Below are positions 1 to 8,272 of a DNA stretch of 64,000 nt, in pieces. This DNA comes from Xanthomonas sp. 10-10 (GTDB lineage Bacteria; Pseudomonadota; Gammaproteobacteria; Xanthomonadales; Xanthomonadaceae), in NCBI RefSeq assembly GCF_040182365.1, contig NZ_CP144460.1, positions 1,798,001 through 1,862,000 on the forward strand, written 5' to 3'. A program made the position numbers and the translations under genes. The notes below the pieces were generated by a model, which saw nothing but the letters and a program-made list of their open reading frames with translations, searched no databases and was not told where the DNA came from. Every line of letters begins with the position of its first letter. Position 1 is the stretch's first letter.

Positions 1-277
1 GGCACAGGGTGAAGAACTGCGGCGGCAATTCGTAGTGCTGGCGATTGGCGGCATCGGTTTCGATCGCGATCGCGCTGGCGCGCAGGCTGTCGATGAAGGC
101 GCGCTGCCGCTCGCCGTTGGCATCGGCAGCGCCGCCGCGCTCATCGCGCAGGCGCTGCGCGCACAGACGCCGGATGCCGTAACGCAACGCGGCGTCGGGC
201 AGCACGCCGGATTCGGCCAGACGGGTGGCAAAGGCTTCTTCGGGCAGCGAGGAGGGCGGGGCGGTGACGGTGGACAT
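1..277 (-). CDS. CFA-like SAM-dependent methyltransferase, N-terminal part (runs off the window)
   Basis: The start ATG is at 277-275 and the gene continues past base 1, so only the first 92 residues are visible. Near the edge the protein reads RQHYELPPQFF, which resembles the entry to the catalytic domain of cyclopropane-synthase-like (COG2230) methyltransferases, where (N/R)QHYE.P..FF precedes the SAM-binding fold. The SAM motif itself lies outside the window. It starts 17 bp after the stop of the DUF1295 gene and is the last visible member of the lipid operon. A role in methylating an unsaturated fatty acyl chain or another lipid is inferred from context; the exact substrate cannot be read here. 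Confidence 0.7.
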   Translation of the reverse strand, partial: MSTVTAPPSSLPEEAFATRLAESGVLPDAALRYGIRRLCAQRLRDERGGAADANGERQRAFIDSLRASAIAIETDAANRQHYELPPQFFTLC

Positions 278-294
278 GCGACTCTCCAGGCAAC

Positions 295-1077
295 TCAGGA
301 CGAAGGGGGAAGCGGGAAAAACGCACTGGTGGTGCGCTGGTAGTGCGCGTAATCCTCGCCACGCGAGCGCAGGGCCTGCTGCTCGGTGTAGGGAATACCG
401 GTGAAGCGATACAGGAACACGAACATCACCACCGGCCCGAGCGCGCACAGCCCCACCGGCCAGGGCCCGGCGCCGACCGCCAAGGCCAGATAGGCGAACC
501 AATGCACGAACTCGAAGAAATAATTGGGATGGCGCGAATACCGCCACAGTCCCTTGCGACAGGTCTTGCCGCGATTGACCGGGTCGGCCTTGTGCGCAGA
601 CAGCTGCCGGTCGGCCAGTGCCTCGCCGCCGACGGCAACCAGCCACACCACGACCGCCAACGTGCTCCATCCGCTCCACGCCGGGTTCGGGTTGCTGGCC
701 GCAGCCAGGAACGGCACCGCAAACAGCACCACCACCACCGCCTGGGCCAGGAAGAAACCGAGAAACTTGCGCTGGTCGCCGTTCCAATGTTCGCGCAGGG
801 CGCGATAACGGCCGTCTTCGTGCGGGTCGCCGAACACGCGAACGCCCAGATGCCAGGCCAGACGCGCGCCCCACAGACCGCCAAGCACCGCCACCAACAC
901 GCGCGGCAGCAACGCACCGTCGGACATCCACGCGCAATACGGCGCAGCAATCGCCAGGCAGGCCGCCCACAACACGTCGACCGGGCCGGCGTTGCCGCTA
1001 CGGCGTTGCCATAGCCACCCCAGCACCATCACCCCACTTGCGAATACGCCCACATGCAGCAGCGGCCACACAGTCAT
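295..1077 (-). CDS. DUF1295 integral membrane protein (steroid-reductase-like fold)
   Basis: 260 residues, mostly hydrophobic, with about six membrane segments. The C-terminal part carries KGLWRYSRHPNYFFEF followed by a final hydrophobic segment, the typical DUF1295 signature shared with isoprenylcysteine methyltransferase and steroid-5-alpha-reductase-like membrane enzymes. The ATG at 1077 overlaps the upstream DUF2878 stop as ATGA, indicating translational coupling. Members of this family repeatedly sit beside CFA synthase and FAD oxidase genes. Its enzymatic step is not established; a reduction or methylation of a membrane lipid is a reasonable inference. The start was chosen because of the overlap and because upstream codons in the same frame are not protein-like. 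Confidence 0.85.
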   Translation of the reverse strand: MTVWPLLHVGVFASGVMVLGWLWQRRSGNAGPVDVLWAACLAIAAPYCAWMSDGALLPRVLVAVLGGLWGARLAWHLGVRVFGDPHEDGRYRALREHWNGDQRKFLGFFLAQAVVVVLFAVPFLAAASNPNPAWSGWSTLAVVVWLVAVGGEALADRQLSAHKADPVNRGKTCRKGLWRYSRHPNYFFEFVHWFAYLALAVGAGPWPVGLCALGPVVMFVFLYRFTGIPYTEQQALRSRGEDYAHYQRTTSAFFPLPPSS

Positions 1078-1619
1078 TGCAGTTCTCCGGTCATGTCGTG
1101 CGGCAATGGTCGCGCCAGACGCCGTGCATACAGCGACAACACGCCGCAGGCCACGCCCCAGCCGATGCCGACGGCGAGTACCGCATGCAGCGGCGGTGCC
1201 GACAGTTCCACTGCATGCCAGCTGCGTTGCGCCAGCCAGTACGAAAACGGGCCGAAGATGGCGCCAAGCACCACCGCCAGCCACGGGCGTTGCATCACGC
1301 TGCGCAACGAATGATTGAGCGTGAGCGCAAAGCCCACCCACAGCGCCAGAATCCATGCCGGCGCCAACACGCTACCGGGCCACGCCGCGGCGTACCGCAC
1401 CCAGCCCCCCGCTGCCAGCGTGGTGTCCAGCAGCAGGCCCAGCGCCAATGCGGCGATCAGCAACGGCACATCGCCGGGCGCGCGTCGCGAGGGCCACAGT
1501 TGATACAGCGCAAACAGCGCCAGCACCAGTAGCGTTGGCCAGACGCGGCCGTGCGCGGCAGCGGCCACCGCCACCACCCAGAGCACCTGCAAGCCGAGAT
1601 AGTTGCCGAGCTGCTTCAT
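1074..1619 (-). CDS. DUF2878 membrane protein
   Basis: 181 residues with about five or six hydrophobic segments and very little soluble sequence. It matches the appearance of DUF2878 proteins, which are found next to cyclopropane-fatty-acid synthase, DUF1365 and amine-oxidase-like genes. It starts 3 bp after the cfa stop and its TGA overlaps the ATG of the DUF1295 gene, so it is firmly part of the operon. No catalytic motif is evident. A role in the inner membrane, perhaps supporting lipid modification or transport, is only inferred from the neighbours. Confidence 0.8.
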   Translation of the reverse strand: MKQLGNYLGLQVLWVVAVAAAAHGRVWPTLLVLALFALYQLWPSRRAPGDVPLLIAALALGLLLDTTLAAGGWVRYAAAWPGSVLAPAWILALWVGFALTLNHSLRSVMQRPWLAVVLGAIFGPFSYWLAQRSWHAVELSAPPLHAVLAVGIGWGVACGVLSLYARRLARPLPHDMTGELQ

Positions 1620-1622
1620 GCC

Positions 1623-2909
1623 TCACGCAAGACCGGGCACGAACTGCGGCGGGCGTGCGCCGGGCTTGCTCAGCCACAGGTGCACGTCGCCGATCGAACG
1701 TTCCAGAAAACCGGCTTCGCAATAGGCCAGGTAGAACTCCCACATGCGGATGAAGCGCTCGTCGTAGCCCAGTGCGCGCACCTGCGGCAGCTGCGCCATG
1801 AAGCGCTGCCGCCAGGCGCGCAATGTCAGCGCATAGCTGGGACCGATATCTTCGAGATGGAACAGGCGCAGGTCGCTGGCGCGCGCCACCGCCCCGGTCA
1901 TCGCGGCCACCGACGGAATGAAGCTGCCGGGGAAGATATGCCGCTTGATGAAGTCCACCGAGTGCAGCGCCTGCTTGTAGCGATGATCCTCGATGGTGAT
2001 GGCCTGGATCAGCGCCTCGCCATCGTCGCCGAGCAGGCTGCCGACCTTGGCGAAGTAGGTGTCCAGATACTGGTGGCCGATCGCCTCGATCATCTCGATC
2101 GACACCACGCGGTCGTAGCGGCCCTGCAGGTCGCGGTAGTCGCTCAACAACACGCTGACCCGATCGCTCAAGCCGGCTTCGGCGATGCGCTCGCTCGCCA
2201 GATCGAACTGCTCGCGCGAAATGGTGGTGGTGGTGACGCGGCAGCCGTGTTCGCGCGCCGCATGCAGTGCAAACCCGCCCCAGCCGGTGCCGATCTCGAC
2301 GACATGATGCTGCGGGCCGAGGCGCAACTTCTGGCAGATGCGTTCGAGCTTGCGCGTGGCCGCACGTTCCAGCGCCGCTTCGCCCTGGGCTTCTTCGCCA
2401 TCGACGAAGATCGCCGACGAGTACATCAGGTTCTGATCCAGAAACAGCTTGAACAGCGGGTTGCCCAGGTCGTAGTGCGCGGCGATGTTGCGCCGGCTGC
2501 CGCTGCGGGTATTGCGCGCAAACGCATGCAGGCTGCGCATCGCCCAGCCACCCAGGCGCGCGATGCCGGTCTCCATCGCATCCAGCCGGTCGCGATTGCG
2601 CAACAGCAGGCGCATCAGTCCGACCAGATCGTCGCACTGCCATTGCCCGTCCATGTACGACTCGCCCGCGCCGACGCTGCCGTTGAGTGCGGCCTGCCGA
2701 TAGAAATCCGGGTCGATGACGCGCAACTGCATTTGCAACGCGTGCGCACCGCTGGCGTTACCCAGCGTGGTGACCGTGTCGGCTTCGCGCAGCTGCAGCT
2801 GCCCGTCGCGCAGGTCGCCGAGTGTGGCCAGCAGGCGCTTGCGCAGCAGGCGGTCCGTCCAGGAAGCCGCGCGCGGCGCAGCAGTGTCGGGCAGGGACGT
2901 GGCGTTCAT
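1623..2909 (-). CDS. cfa: Cyclopropane-fatty-acyl-phospholipid synthase
   Basis: 428 residues. The enzyme transfers a methylene group from S-adenosylmethionine to the double bond of unsaturated acyl chains in membrane phospholipids. The SAM-binding motif VEIGTGWGGFALHAA lies near residue 200, followed by a typical class I methyltransferase core (SIEMIEAIGHQY, then IQAITIEDHRY) and a C-terminal MWEFYLAYCEAGF segment characteristic of the family. E. coli Cfa is 382 residues; the extra length here is mostly at the N-terminus. The start at 2909 overlaps the DUF1365 stop as ATGA; an upstream in-frame ATG would give an unlike arginine/proline-rich extension. A desaturase in the same operon could supply the double bonds it uses. 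Confidence 0.93.
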   Translation of the reverse strand: MNATSLPDTAAPRAASWTDRLLRKRLLATLGDLRDGQLQLREADTVTTLGNASGAHALQMQLRVIDPDFYRQAALNGSVGAGESYMDGQWQCDDLVGLMRLLLRNRDRLDAMETGIARLGGWAMRSLHAFARNTRSGSRRNIAAHYDLGNPLFKLFLDQNLMYSSAIFVDGEEAQGEAALERAATRKLERICQKLRLGPQHHVVEIGTGWGGFALHAAREHGCRVTTTTISREQFDLASERIAEAGLSDRVSVLLSDYRDLQGRYDRVVSIEMIEAIGHQYLDTYFAKVGSLLGDDGEALIQAITIEDHRYKQALHSVDFIKRHIFPGSFIPSVAAMTGAVARASDLRLFHLEDIGPSYALTLRAWRQRFMAQLPQVRALGYDERFIRMWEFYLAYCEAGFLERSIGDVHLWLSKPGARPPQFVPGLA

Positions 2910-3790
2910 CGGGGATCTCGCACAGGCGGATGGGGGTGATCGTGGACAGGGTTGCCGCGCAGCCACAGGCGCAGGGCCTGCCAGTGGATGGCGAGCACCA
3001 CCTGCACGGTCATCAAGGGGTAGGCGAGCAGGGTGCGCGCCAGCGTGCGCGCGGTCAGCGGCTGACGTTGCAGGACCAGCGTGGCATCGAAGCGTCGGGT
3101 GCCGCTGTTGTCGATTGCGTCGGCAACGTCGTCGTCATTGGCATCCAGTACGTCCATATGCACGCGCAGCTGCGCATCCGGCACGCTGAAGCGCCAGTCG
3201 TAGCGGTGCTGCATGCCCATGAACGGCGAGACGTGAAAGCGTTTGTCGAAGCGCCATGCATGCACATCGCGATGCGTGCGGGCCTGCGCCACCGGCAGCA
3301 CATAGGTGTGACGTTGCTGCCAGGGCGTGTTGGTGATTTCCGCCACGATCCAGCGCAAACCGTCATGCCGGTCGAAGCAGTAATAAAAGCTCACCGGGTT
3401 GAACACGTGGCCGAAGTAACGCAGATGCGTCAGCAGCCGAATGGCGCCTTCCGGGCGCTCGCCGGTCTGCGCCTGCACGCAATCGCGCACTGCCTGGTCC
3501 AGCGGAACGCTGGGATCGCCCAGGTAGTCGCTGCGGCGGAACTGCGCCAGATTGGCGCGGCCTACCGACCATAGCCAGCGATGGGCGAACACCTGATCCA
3601 GTTCGGACAGGTCCAGGTACATCAGGAACAGGCGGTAACGGAAATCCAGCGGTTTGGGCGCGAAGCGGCGATGCCGCACCCATCCGGTGTAGATCGCGCT
3701 GCGCAAGCCGCCCGCCACGCTGCCGGCACCGCTGTCCTCACCGGGAGGCAGCGGCACCGCGTCGGTGCTGGCTTCGCGCAGCAGTTGCAT
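2906..3790 (-). CDS. DUF1365 family protein
   Basis: 294 residues. The N-terminal half contains GWVRHRRFAPKPLDFRYRLF and a later HVFNPVSFYYCFD, both hallmarks of DUF1365. This soluble family is almost always encoded between an FAD-dependent oxidase and a CFA-like synthase, as here. Its biochemical activity is unknown; the genetic linkage points to modification of acyl chains or delivery of a lipid intermediate between neighbours. The ATG at 3790 shares one base with the TAA of the FAD oxidase gene (TAATG) and the stop overlaps the cfa ATG, so three consecutive genes are translationally coupled. Confidence 0.88.
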   Translation of the reverse strand: MQLLREASTDAVPLPPGEDSGAGSVAGGLRSAIYTGWVRHRRFAPKPLDFRYRLFLMYLDLSELDQVFAHRWLWSVGRANLAQFRRSDYLGDPSVPLDQAVRDCVQAQTGERPEGAIRLLTHLRYFGHVFNPVSFYYCFDRHDGLRWIVAEITNTPWQQRHTYVLPVAQARTHRDVHAWRFDKRFHVSPFMGMQHRYDWRFSVPDAQLRVHMDVLDANDDDVADAIDNSGTRRFDATLVLQRQPLTARTLARTLLAYPLMTVQVVLAIHWQALRLWLRGNPVHDHPHPPVRDPR

Positions 3791-5040
3791 TACCAGGTCA
3801 CTCCCAGGCCATGGGCCACATCCACGCCGCTGCGCAGGCCGTCTTCGTGGAAGCCGAAGCCCCATGCCGCACCGGCAAACCAGGTGTGGTGCCTGCCCTG
3901 GATCTCTGCCTTGCGGTCCTGCGCCGCCAGCGCGGCAGCGTTCTGCACCGGGTGGCGATAGCGCATGCGCCGCAGCACCTTGGCCGGGTCGATGTCGTGG
4001 TCGCGGTTGAGGCTGACGATGAAGGGCTGCGGCGCGTCGATCGACTGCAGCGCATTCATCCAGTAACTCACCGTGCATGGCGCCTGCGGGTCGGCCGGCA
4101 CATGCGCGTTCCACGCCGCCCACGCGCGTTTGTCGCGCGGCAGCACGCGGGCATCGGTATGCAGCACGGTGTCGTTGTCCTGGTAGGTGATGCCGCCCAG
4201 GATCTGCCGCTCGGACTCGGTGGCATCGCTGAGCAAGGCCAGTGCATCGTCGGCATGGCAGGCCAGCACCACCTCGTCGAAGTATTCTTCGCCGCGCAAC
4301 GAGTTGAGCATGATGCCATCGGGGGTGCGCCGGATCGCGTGCACCGGCGTGGACAAGCGTTCCAGCACCTGCCAACGCCGCCGCAGCGCACGCACATAGC
4401 TGTTGGACCCGCCACGCACCACCTGCCACTGCGGCCGGCCGCTGATCTGCAGCATGTGGTGGTTGGCCATGAAGCCGATCAGCTGGCCCATCGGGAATTC
4501 AAGGATGGTCTGCGACGGCGATGACCACAGCGCCGATGCCATCGGTACCAGATGCTGGTCGCGAAACGCGGCCGAATAGCCATGCCGCTGCAGATACGCG
4601 CCCAGCGTGCTGAAGCGCTCGTCGCTGTGCAGTACCTGCGGCGCCTGCCGATAGAAGCGCCGCAGGTCCGCCAGCATGCCCCAGAAGCGCGGGCTGAGCA
4701 GATTGCGCCGCTGGCAAAACAATCCATCCAGGCTGCCGGCGTTGTACTCCAGCCCGCTGCCGGCATCGTGCACCGAAAAACTCATCGTGGTCGGCTGCGA
4801 GGCCACGTCCAGCTCGGCGAACATGCGGGTGAGCAGCGGATAGTGCTGCGGGTTGAACACGATGAAGCCGCTGTCCACCGCGTAGCGCTGGCCGTGCAGT
4901 TGGATGTCGTGGGTGTGGGTGTGGCCGCCGAGATAATCGGCCGCCTCGAACAAGGTGACTTCGTAGCGACGCGACAGCAGCCACGCCGCGCCCAGGCCGG
5001 CGACTCCGCTGCCGACCACGGCGATTCTGCCCTCCCTCAT
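3790..5040 (-). CDS. FAD-dependent oxidase (amine-oxidase/protoporphyrinogen-oxidase-like)
   Basis: 416 residues. It begins with a Rossmann dinucleotide motif (VVGSGVAGLGAAWLLSRR) at residues 7-23 and a GGHTHTH stretch near residue 40, typical of the flavin-containing amine oxidoreductase superfamily. The C-terminus has the FAD-contacting pattern TWFAGAAWGFGFHEDG. Family members in the same gene context are annotated as NAD/FAD-binding proteins and are thought to oxidise a lipid, but no substrate can be read. It overlaps the desaturase stop by ATGA at 5040-5037 and is followed by the DUF1365 gene with a one-base overlap. An earlier in-frame ATG exists but would overlap the desaturase heavily. 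Confidence 0.87.
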   Translation of the reverse strand: MREGRIAVVGSGVAGLGAAWLLSRRYEVTLFEAADYLGGHTHTHDIQLHGQRYAVDSGFIVFNPQHYPLLTRMFAELDVASQPTTMSFSVHDAGSGLEYNAGSLDGLFCQRRNLLSPRFWGMLADLRRFYRQAPQVLHSDERFSTLGAYLQRHGYSAAFRDQHLVPMASALWSSPSQTILEFPMGQLIGFMANHHMLQISGRPQWQVVRGGSNSYVRALRRRWQVLERLSTPVHAIRRTPDGIMLNSLRGEEYFDEVVLACHADDALALLSDATESERQILGGITYQDNDTVLHTDARVLPRDKRAWAAWNAHVPADPQAPCTVSYWMNALQSIDAPQPFIVSLNRDHDIDPAKVLRRMRYRHPVQNAAALAAQDRKAEIQGRHHTWFAGAAWGFGFHEDGLRSGVDVAHGLGVTW

Positions 5041-6032
5041 CGCGCCACCCGTTGCGCGCGGCGCGTGAGCATTGCCGGCATCGGCTTGAGATCCCATACC
5101 AGGCCTACCCACGACATCGCCTTGAGGCCATACCACGTGACGTCGTACTCCCACCAGCGCATGCCTTGCCGCGCCGAGCCGGGGAAAAAGTGATGGTTGT
5201 TGTGCCAGCCTTCGCCGAAGGTGATCAACGCCAGCAGCCAGTTGTTGCGGCTGTCGTCGCGCGTGTCGAACCGCCGGCTACCGAAGCGGTGGGCCAGCGA
5301 ATTGATGGTGAAGGTGGCATGGAACAGCGCCACCGTGGACAGCACAAATCCCCACACCAGCAGCTGCGGGCCGTTGGTGTGCAACGCGGGCGCAGCGTCG
5401 GCCAGCCAGTCGCCAAGCAGATACAGGCCGAGCGCCAGCAGCACCGGCATCACGATGTCGAAGCGGTCGATGAAACGCAGTTCGCCGAAGCGGCGCAGGT
5501 CCGGGATCACCTCCCAGTCGGTGCGGAAGTTGCGCGGAGTGAGGAACCAACCGGTATGGCTCCACCAGAACCCGTGCTGGGCCGGCGAATGCGGGTCGCG
5601 GCCGGTGTCGGTGTGCCGATGGTGGTTGCGGTGATGCGCCGCCCACCACAGCGGCCCGCGCTGCACGCAGGTGGCGCCGATGGCGGCGAACACGAACTGC
5701 AATGCGCGCGAGGTCTTGAATGCACGATGGGAAAAATAGCGGTGATAGAAGCCGGTGAGCGCAAACATGCGCAGCGCGTACAGCGCCAGTGCTATGCCGG
5801 CGGCAAACCACGACGCGCCGACCCAGAACACCGCCAGGCAGGCCACATGCAGCGCGATGAAGGGCAGGGCGCGCAGCCAGTCGATGCGATCGGCGCGCGC
5901 CTCGTCCAGCGGCTCGTCGGCTTGCGAATCCACCCAGCGACGCAGGCTGCCGATGCGCGATGCCACCCAGCCGCGATGCTTGGGCGGGGGCTGAGGCGAT
6001 GCGACGTGGGGGTCGAGTCCAGTGCTCGGCAC
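5037..6032 (-). CDS. Acyl-lipid/acyl-CoA delta-9-type fatty acid desaturase
   Basis: 331 residues. It carries the three histidine boxes of membrane di-iron desaturases: HRYFSH at about residues 96-101, HRNHHRH at about 131-137 and HNNHH near 277, with hydrophobic segments between them. It introduces a cis double bond into a saturated acyl chain. The proposed start is GTG at 6032 because CGGAGAA lies about 10 bases upstream; the only upstream ATG in frame would add an unlikely cysteine-rich leader. It is the first gene of the lipid operon and follows a 334-base intergenic region holding a candidate ECF promoter. Confidence 0.88.
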   Translation of the reverse strand: MPSTGLDPHVASPQPPPKHRGWVASRIGSLRRWVDSQADEPLDEARADRIDWLRALPFIALHVACLAVFWVGASWFAAGIALALYALRMFALTGFYHRYFSHRAFKTSRALQFVFAAIGATCVQRGPLWWAAHHRNHHRHTDTGRDPHSPAQHGFWWSHTGWFLTPRNFRTDWEVIPDLRRFGELRFIDRFDIVMPVLLALGLYLLGDWLADAAPALHTNGPQLLVWGFVLSTVALFHATFTINSLAHRFGSRRFDTRDDSRNNWLLALITFGEGWHNNHHFFPGSARQGMRWWEYDVTWYGLKAMSWVGLVWDLKPMPAMLTRRAQRVAR

Positions 6033-6366
6033 GCGTGGTTCTCCGTAGGTTATCGAAACCCTGTACGCAAGCTGCCGGCAAACAGATGCACCAGCCCGCT
6101 TGATCGTCGCATGCAAGGGTGGGATTGACGCGTTTGCGCACCCCCAGGACGCAAGCGCGCACACCGATATGTGCGCTCAGTATCAGTGACGCAGATGAGG
6201 TGGGTTGTGAAGTCGCCGGTGCGGGCAGCGCGGGTGCGTAAAGCCATCGCGCTGGGCAGGCGTGCTCATCCCGGTGCGGAAGGCACGCAAGGGCGGTGAG
6301 AACGATGACTCCATCGCGCAGTTGCTGCGCCCCGTCCGGCGGCGCAGCAACTGCCCGGGCATCCGA
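6033..6366 (-). promoter_or_regulatory. Intergenic region with candidate ECF-sigma promoter of the lipid operon (boxes at 6085-6090 and 6062-6067)
   Basis: On the minus strand TGCATC (6090-6085) is separated by exactly 17 bases from CGTACA (6067-6062), about 30 bases before the GTG of the desaturase gene. Two conserved blocks at this distance, with a CGTA-type -10, are what an ECF sigma factor usually recognises, and an ECF sigma gene lies just upstream. The pairing was found by eye and no second copy with both boxes was seen near the sigma gene itself. The rest of the region, to the anti-sigma stop at 6367, has no convincing gene or terminator. Confidence 0.35.
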
Positions 6367-7203
6367 TCAGGGCGCCATTGCCAGCGTGCTGATGCCGCCC
6401 TTGGCGACCACCGTGCCGGTGGCCACGCCACCCGGCGCGCCGCCCGGCGGCTCCAGCGTCACCGCCAGAATCGCCTCGTTGCTGAGCATGGGCATCAGCT
6501 GGTCGGGAATCTGCGCGCGACGCGCGCGCTGATCGTCGAAGGTGCCCATCGAATGCGCCTTGCCGTCCGGGGTGATCAGCCACAGCTCGGGCACCTTGTC
6601 GGCGGTGGCGGTGCGATCCAGCGGCGTCACCGTGATGGTGTGCTTGTCGGCATCCATCAGCGCCACATAGCCCGGACGTCCATCTTCGGTCGCCAGCGTC
6701 GATGTCATTGCGATGCCGGTCTCCGGCGGTGTGGTGGCCGCAGGCGGGGTGACCGGCGTCTGTACCACCGGCGTATCGCCCACGGGCGGTACCGGTGCCG
6801 GCGGCGTGCGCAGGTTCAGCAAGGCGAGCACGCACACTGCAGCGGTCGCCAGGCCGCCGGCGCTGGCCCAACGCCACACGCGGACGTTGTTCCACAATGG
6901 CGTGGCCGGGGTGCCGGTAGTGGCTGCCGGCGCGGCCGATGTCACCGCGCGGAGCGGCGTGTCGAAGCCCAGCGCCTGCCGCACCTGCGCCCAGACCTGA
7001 TCGGGCGGGGTCACGGCGGCGATGTCTTCCAGCAGCGGGGCCAGCAGATCCTGCCACTGCAGGACCGCCTGCGCGAACTGGACGTCGGTGGCGATGCGTT
7101 GTTCTGCCGCCAGGCGTTCTTCTGCGCTCAGCAGGCCGAGCACGTACTCGCCGGCCAACACTTCGCGCGGCGGTTCCTGGTCGATGGGAAAGGGCGTGCT
7201 CAT
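6367..7203 (-). CDS. Anti-sigma factor, RskA/anti-sigma-K family
   Basis: 278 residues. The N-terminal 60 residues (LAGEYVLGLLSAEER and following helices) look like a cytoplasmic anti-sigma domain without the zinc ligands of the ChrR/RsrA type. One membrane segment (WASAGGLATAAVCVLALLNL) lies near residues 105-125. The periplasmic C-terminal half ends with EPPGGAPGGVATGTVVAKGG, typical of RskA domains. Such proteins hold a partner ECF sigma factor at the membrane until a signal triggers their proteolysis. The ATG overlaps the TGA of the sigma gene (ATGA), the normal arrangement of a cognate pair. The inducing signal is unknown; singlet oxygen or other membrane damage is plausible given the lipid operon downstream. 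Confidence 0.88.
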   Translation of the reverse strand: MSTPFPIDQEPPREVLAGEYVLGLLSAEERLAAEQRIATDVQFAQAVLQWQDLLAPLLEDIAAVTPPDQVWAQVRQALGFDTPLRAVTSAAPAATTGTPATPLWNNVRVWRWASAGGLATAAVCVLALLNLRTPPAPVPPVGDTPVVQTPVTPPAATTPPETGIAMTSTLATEDGRPGYVALMDADKHTITVTPLDRTATADKVPELWLITPDGKAHSMGTFDDQRARRAQIPDQLMPMLSNEAILAVTLEPPGGAPGGVATGTVVAKGGISTLAMAP

Positions 7204-7763
7204 CGTTCCAGACATGCCTTGAGTTTGGCCAGGCTGCGGCGGATCCAGCTTTTGACCGTGCCGATCGGTGTGTCGGTGCGCGCGGCGAGTTCCTCGTAGG
7301 TGATGCCTTCGAAGAATGCGGTGCGAATCAGTTCGCTGCGCGGCGGTTCGAGTTCGGCCAGGCAATGGTCGATGCGGCGACGCGTACTGGCGCGCTCGGT
7401 GCGCTCCAGCGGCGACGCATCGCCATCGCGCAGTTCGCCGGCATCGTCCAGCGCGACGTTGCGGCGCTGCGGCGCATTGGCACGCAGATGATCGATCGCC
7501 TTGTTGCGCGCGATCATCGCCAGCCAGGTCAGCCCGCGCGCGCGCGCGGGGTCGAACTGCCCGGCCTTGTGCCAGATCAGCGTGAACACGTCCTGCAGCA
7601 CCTCTTCGGCCTCGGCACGTTGCGGGATCATGCGCAGGCAGACCCCGAACAGCTTGGGCGAGGTCTGCCGGTACAGCGCTTCGAAGGCATGCCGGTCGCC
7701 GCCCGCGGTTGCGGTCAGCAGGCGTCCGGTTTCATCGTCGTCGTGGCCAGGAATGGCACTCAT
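7200..7763 (-). CDS. ECF (sigma-70 family) RNA polymerase sigma factor, SigK-like
   Basis: 187 residues with the two-domain ECF layout: sigma-2 at about residues 25-95 (EEVLQDVFTLIWHKAGQFDP, then LTWLAMIARNKAIDHLR) and sigma-4 at about 125-182 ending in TYEELAARTDTPIGTVKSWI, a clear helix-turn-helix. It directs polymerase to stress promoters and is controlled by the overlapping anti-sigma gene. The ATG at 7763 has only a weak ribosome binding site. Genes downstream in the same orientation encode lipid-modifying enzymes, its most likely regulon, though that link is an inference. Confidence 0.92.
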   Translation of the reverse strand: MSAIPGHDDDETGRLLTATAGGDRHAFEALYRQTSPKLFGVCLRMIPQRAEAEEVLQDVFTLIWHKAGQFDPARARGLTWLAMIARNKAIDHLRANAPQRRNVALDDAGELRDGDASPLERTERASTRRRIDHCLAELEPPRSELIRTAFFEGITYEELAARTDTPIGTVKSWIRRSLAKLKACLER

Positions 7764-7821
7764 GCGGTCGGGCGTTGGGTAAGGTGGGGGCGATGCTACC
7801 GGAGTGCGCAGGCGCTGTCTG

Positions 7822-8187
7822 TCACTTGCGCAGCCACAACAGCACGGCAGCGAGCAGCAGCAGGATCTCGACACCGGCGAGTGCGACGGTTGGCGCGGAC
7901 ACCGGCCACAGGCGCGACAGCGAGACACTGCGGAACAACACGATGGGCACGTAGAACGCCAGTGCGACCAGCAGACCGGTGCGCGGTTGATTGATCCAGG
8001 CGAAGTAGCCGAACAAGAACGCCATGCCCAGCTGCAGCCCGCCATAGATGACCAGATACTCCGATTGCCCGGCCGGCGAGAGCTGGGTATAGCCAACCGC
8101 GTTTGCGGTCTTGGTCGGCGACAGCGTGCACCAGATCGCCAGGACGACGTAGAGCACTGCGTTGAGCCAGAGATAAGCCTTTGCCAT
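7822..8187 (-). CDS. Small four-helix membrane protein, DUF4345-like
   Basis: 121 residues with four hydrophobic segments and almost no loops. The central EYLVIYGGLQLGMAFLFGYFA resembles the conserved YGG..LG pattern of DUF4345 proteins, whose function is unknown. A good ribosome binding site (AGGAA, about 7 bases before the ATG) supports the start. It lies 58 bp upstream of the sigma gene in the same orientation and may be co-transcribed with it. No catalytic residues stand out. Confidence 0.75.
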   Translation of the reverse strand: MAKAYLWLNAVLYVVLAIWCTLSPTKTANAVGYTQLSPAGQSEYLVIYGGLQLGMAFLFGYFAWINQPRTGLLVALAFYVPIVLFRSVSLSRLWPVSAPTVALAGVEILLLLAAVLLWLRK

Positions 8188-8272
8188 GGACGTGTTCCTG
8201 TACAGGGAGTGGGTGCCCGGGCCGTTGTACGCAACGGCGCGTGGTCGAACGTGAAGATGACGCGGGCCTGGC

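Noticed and set aside
7764..7821. Second copy of the TGCATC-N17-CGTACA element before the sigma gene
   Set aside because: A TAGCATC-like word is present, but no CGTA block follows at the right distance. The sigma gene may instead be read from a promoter further upstream.
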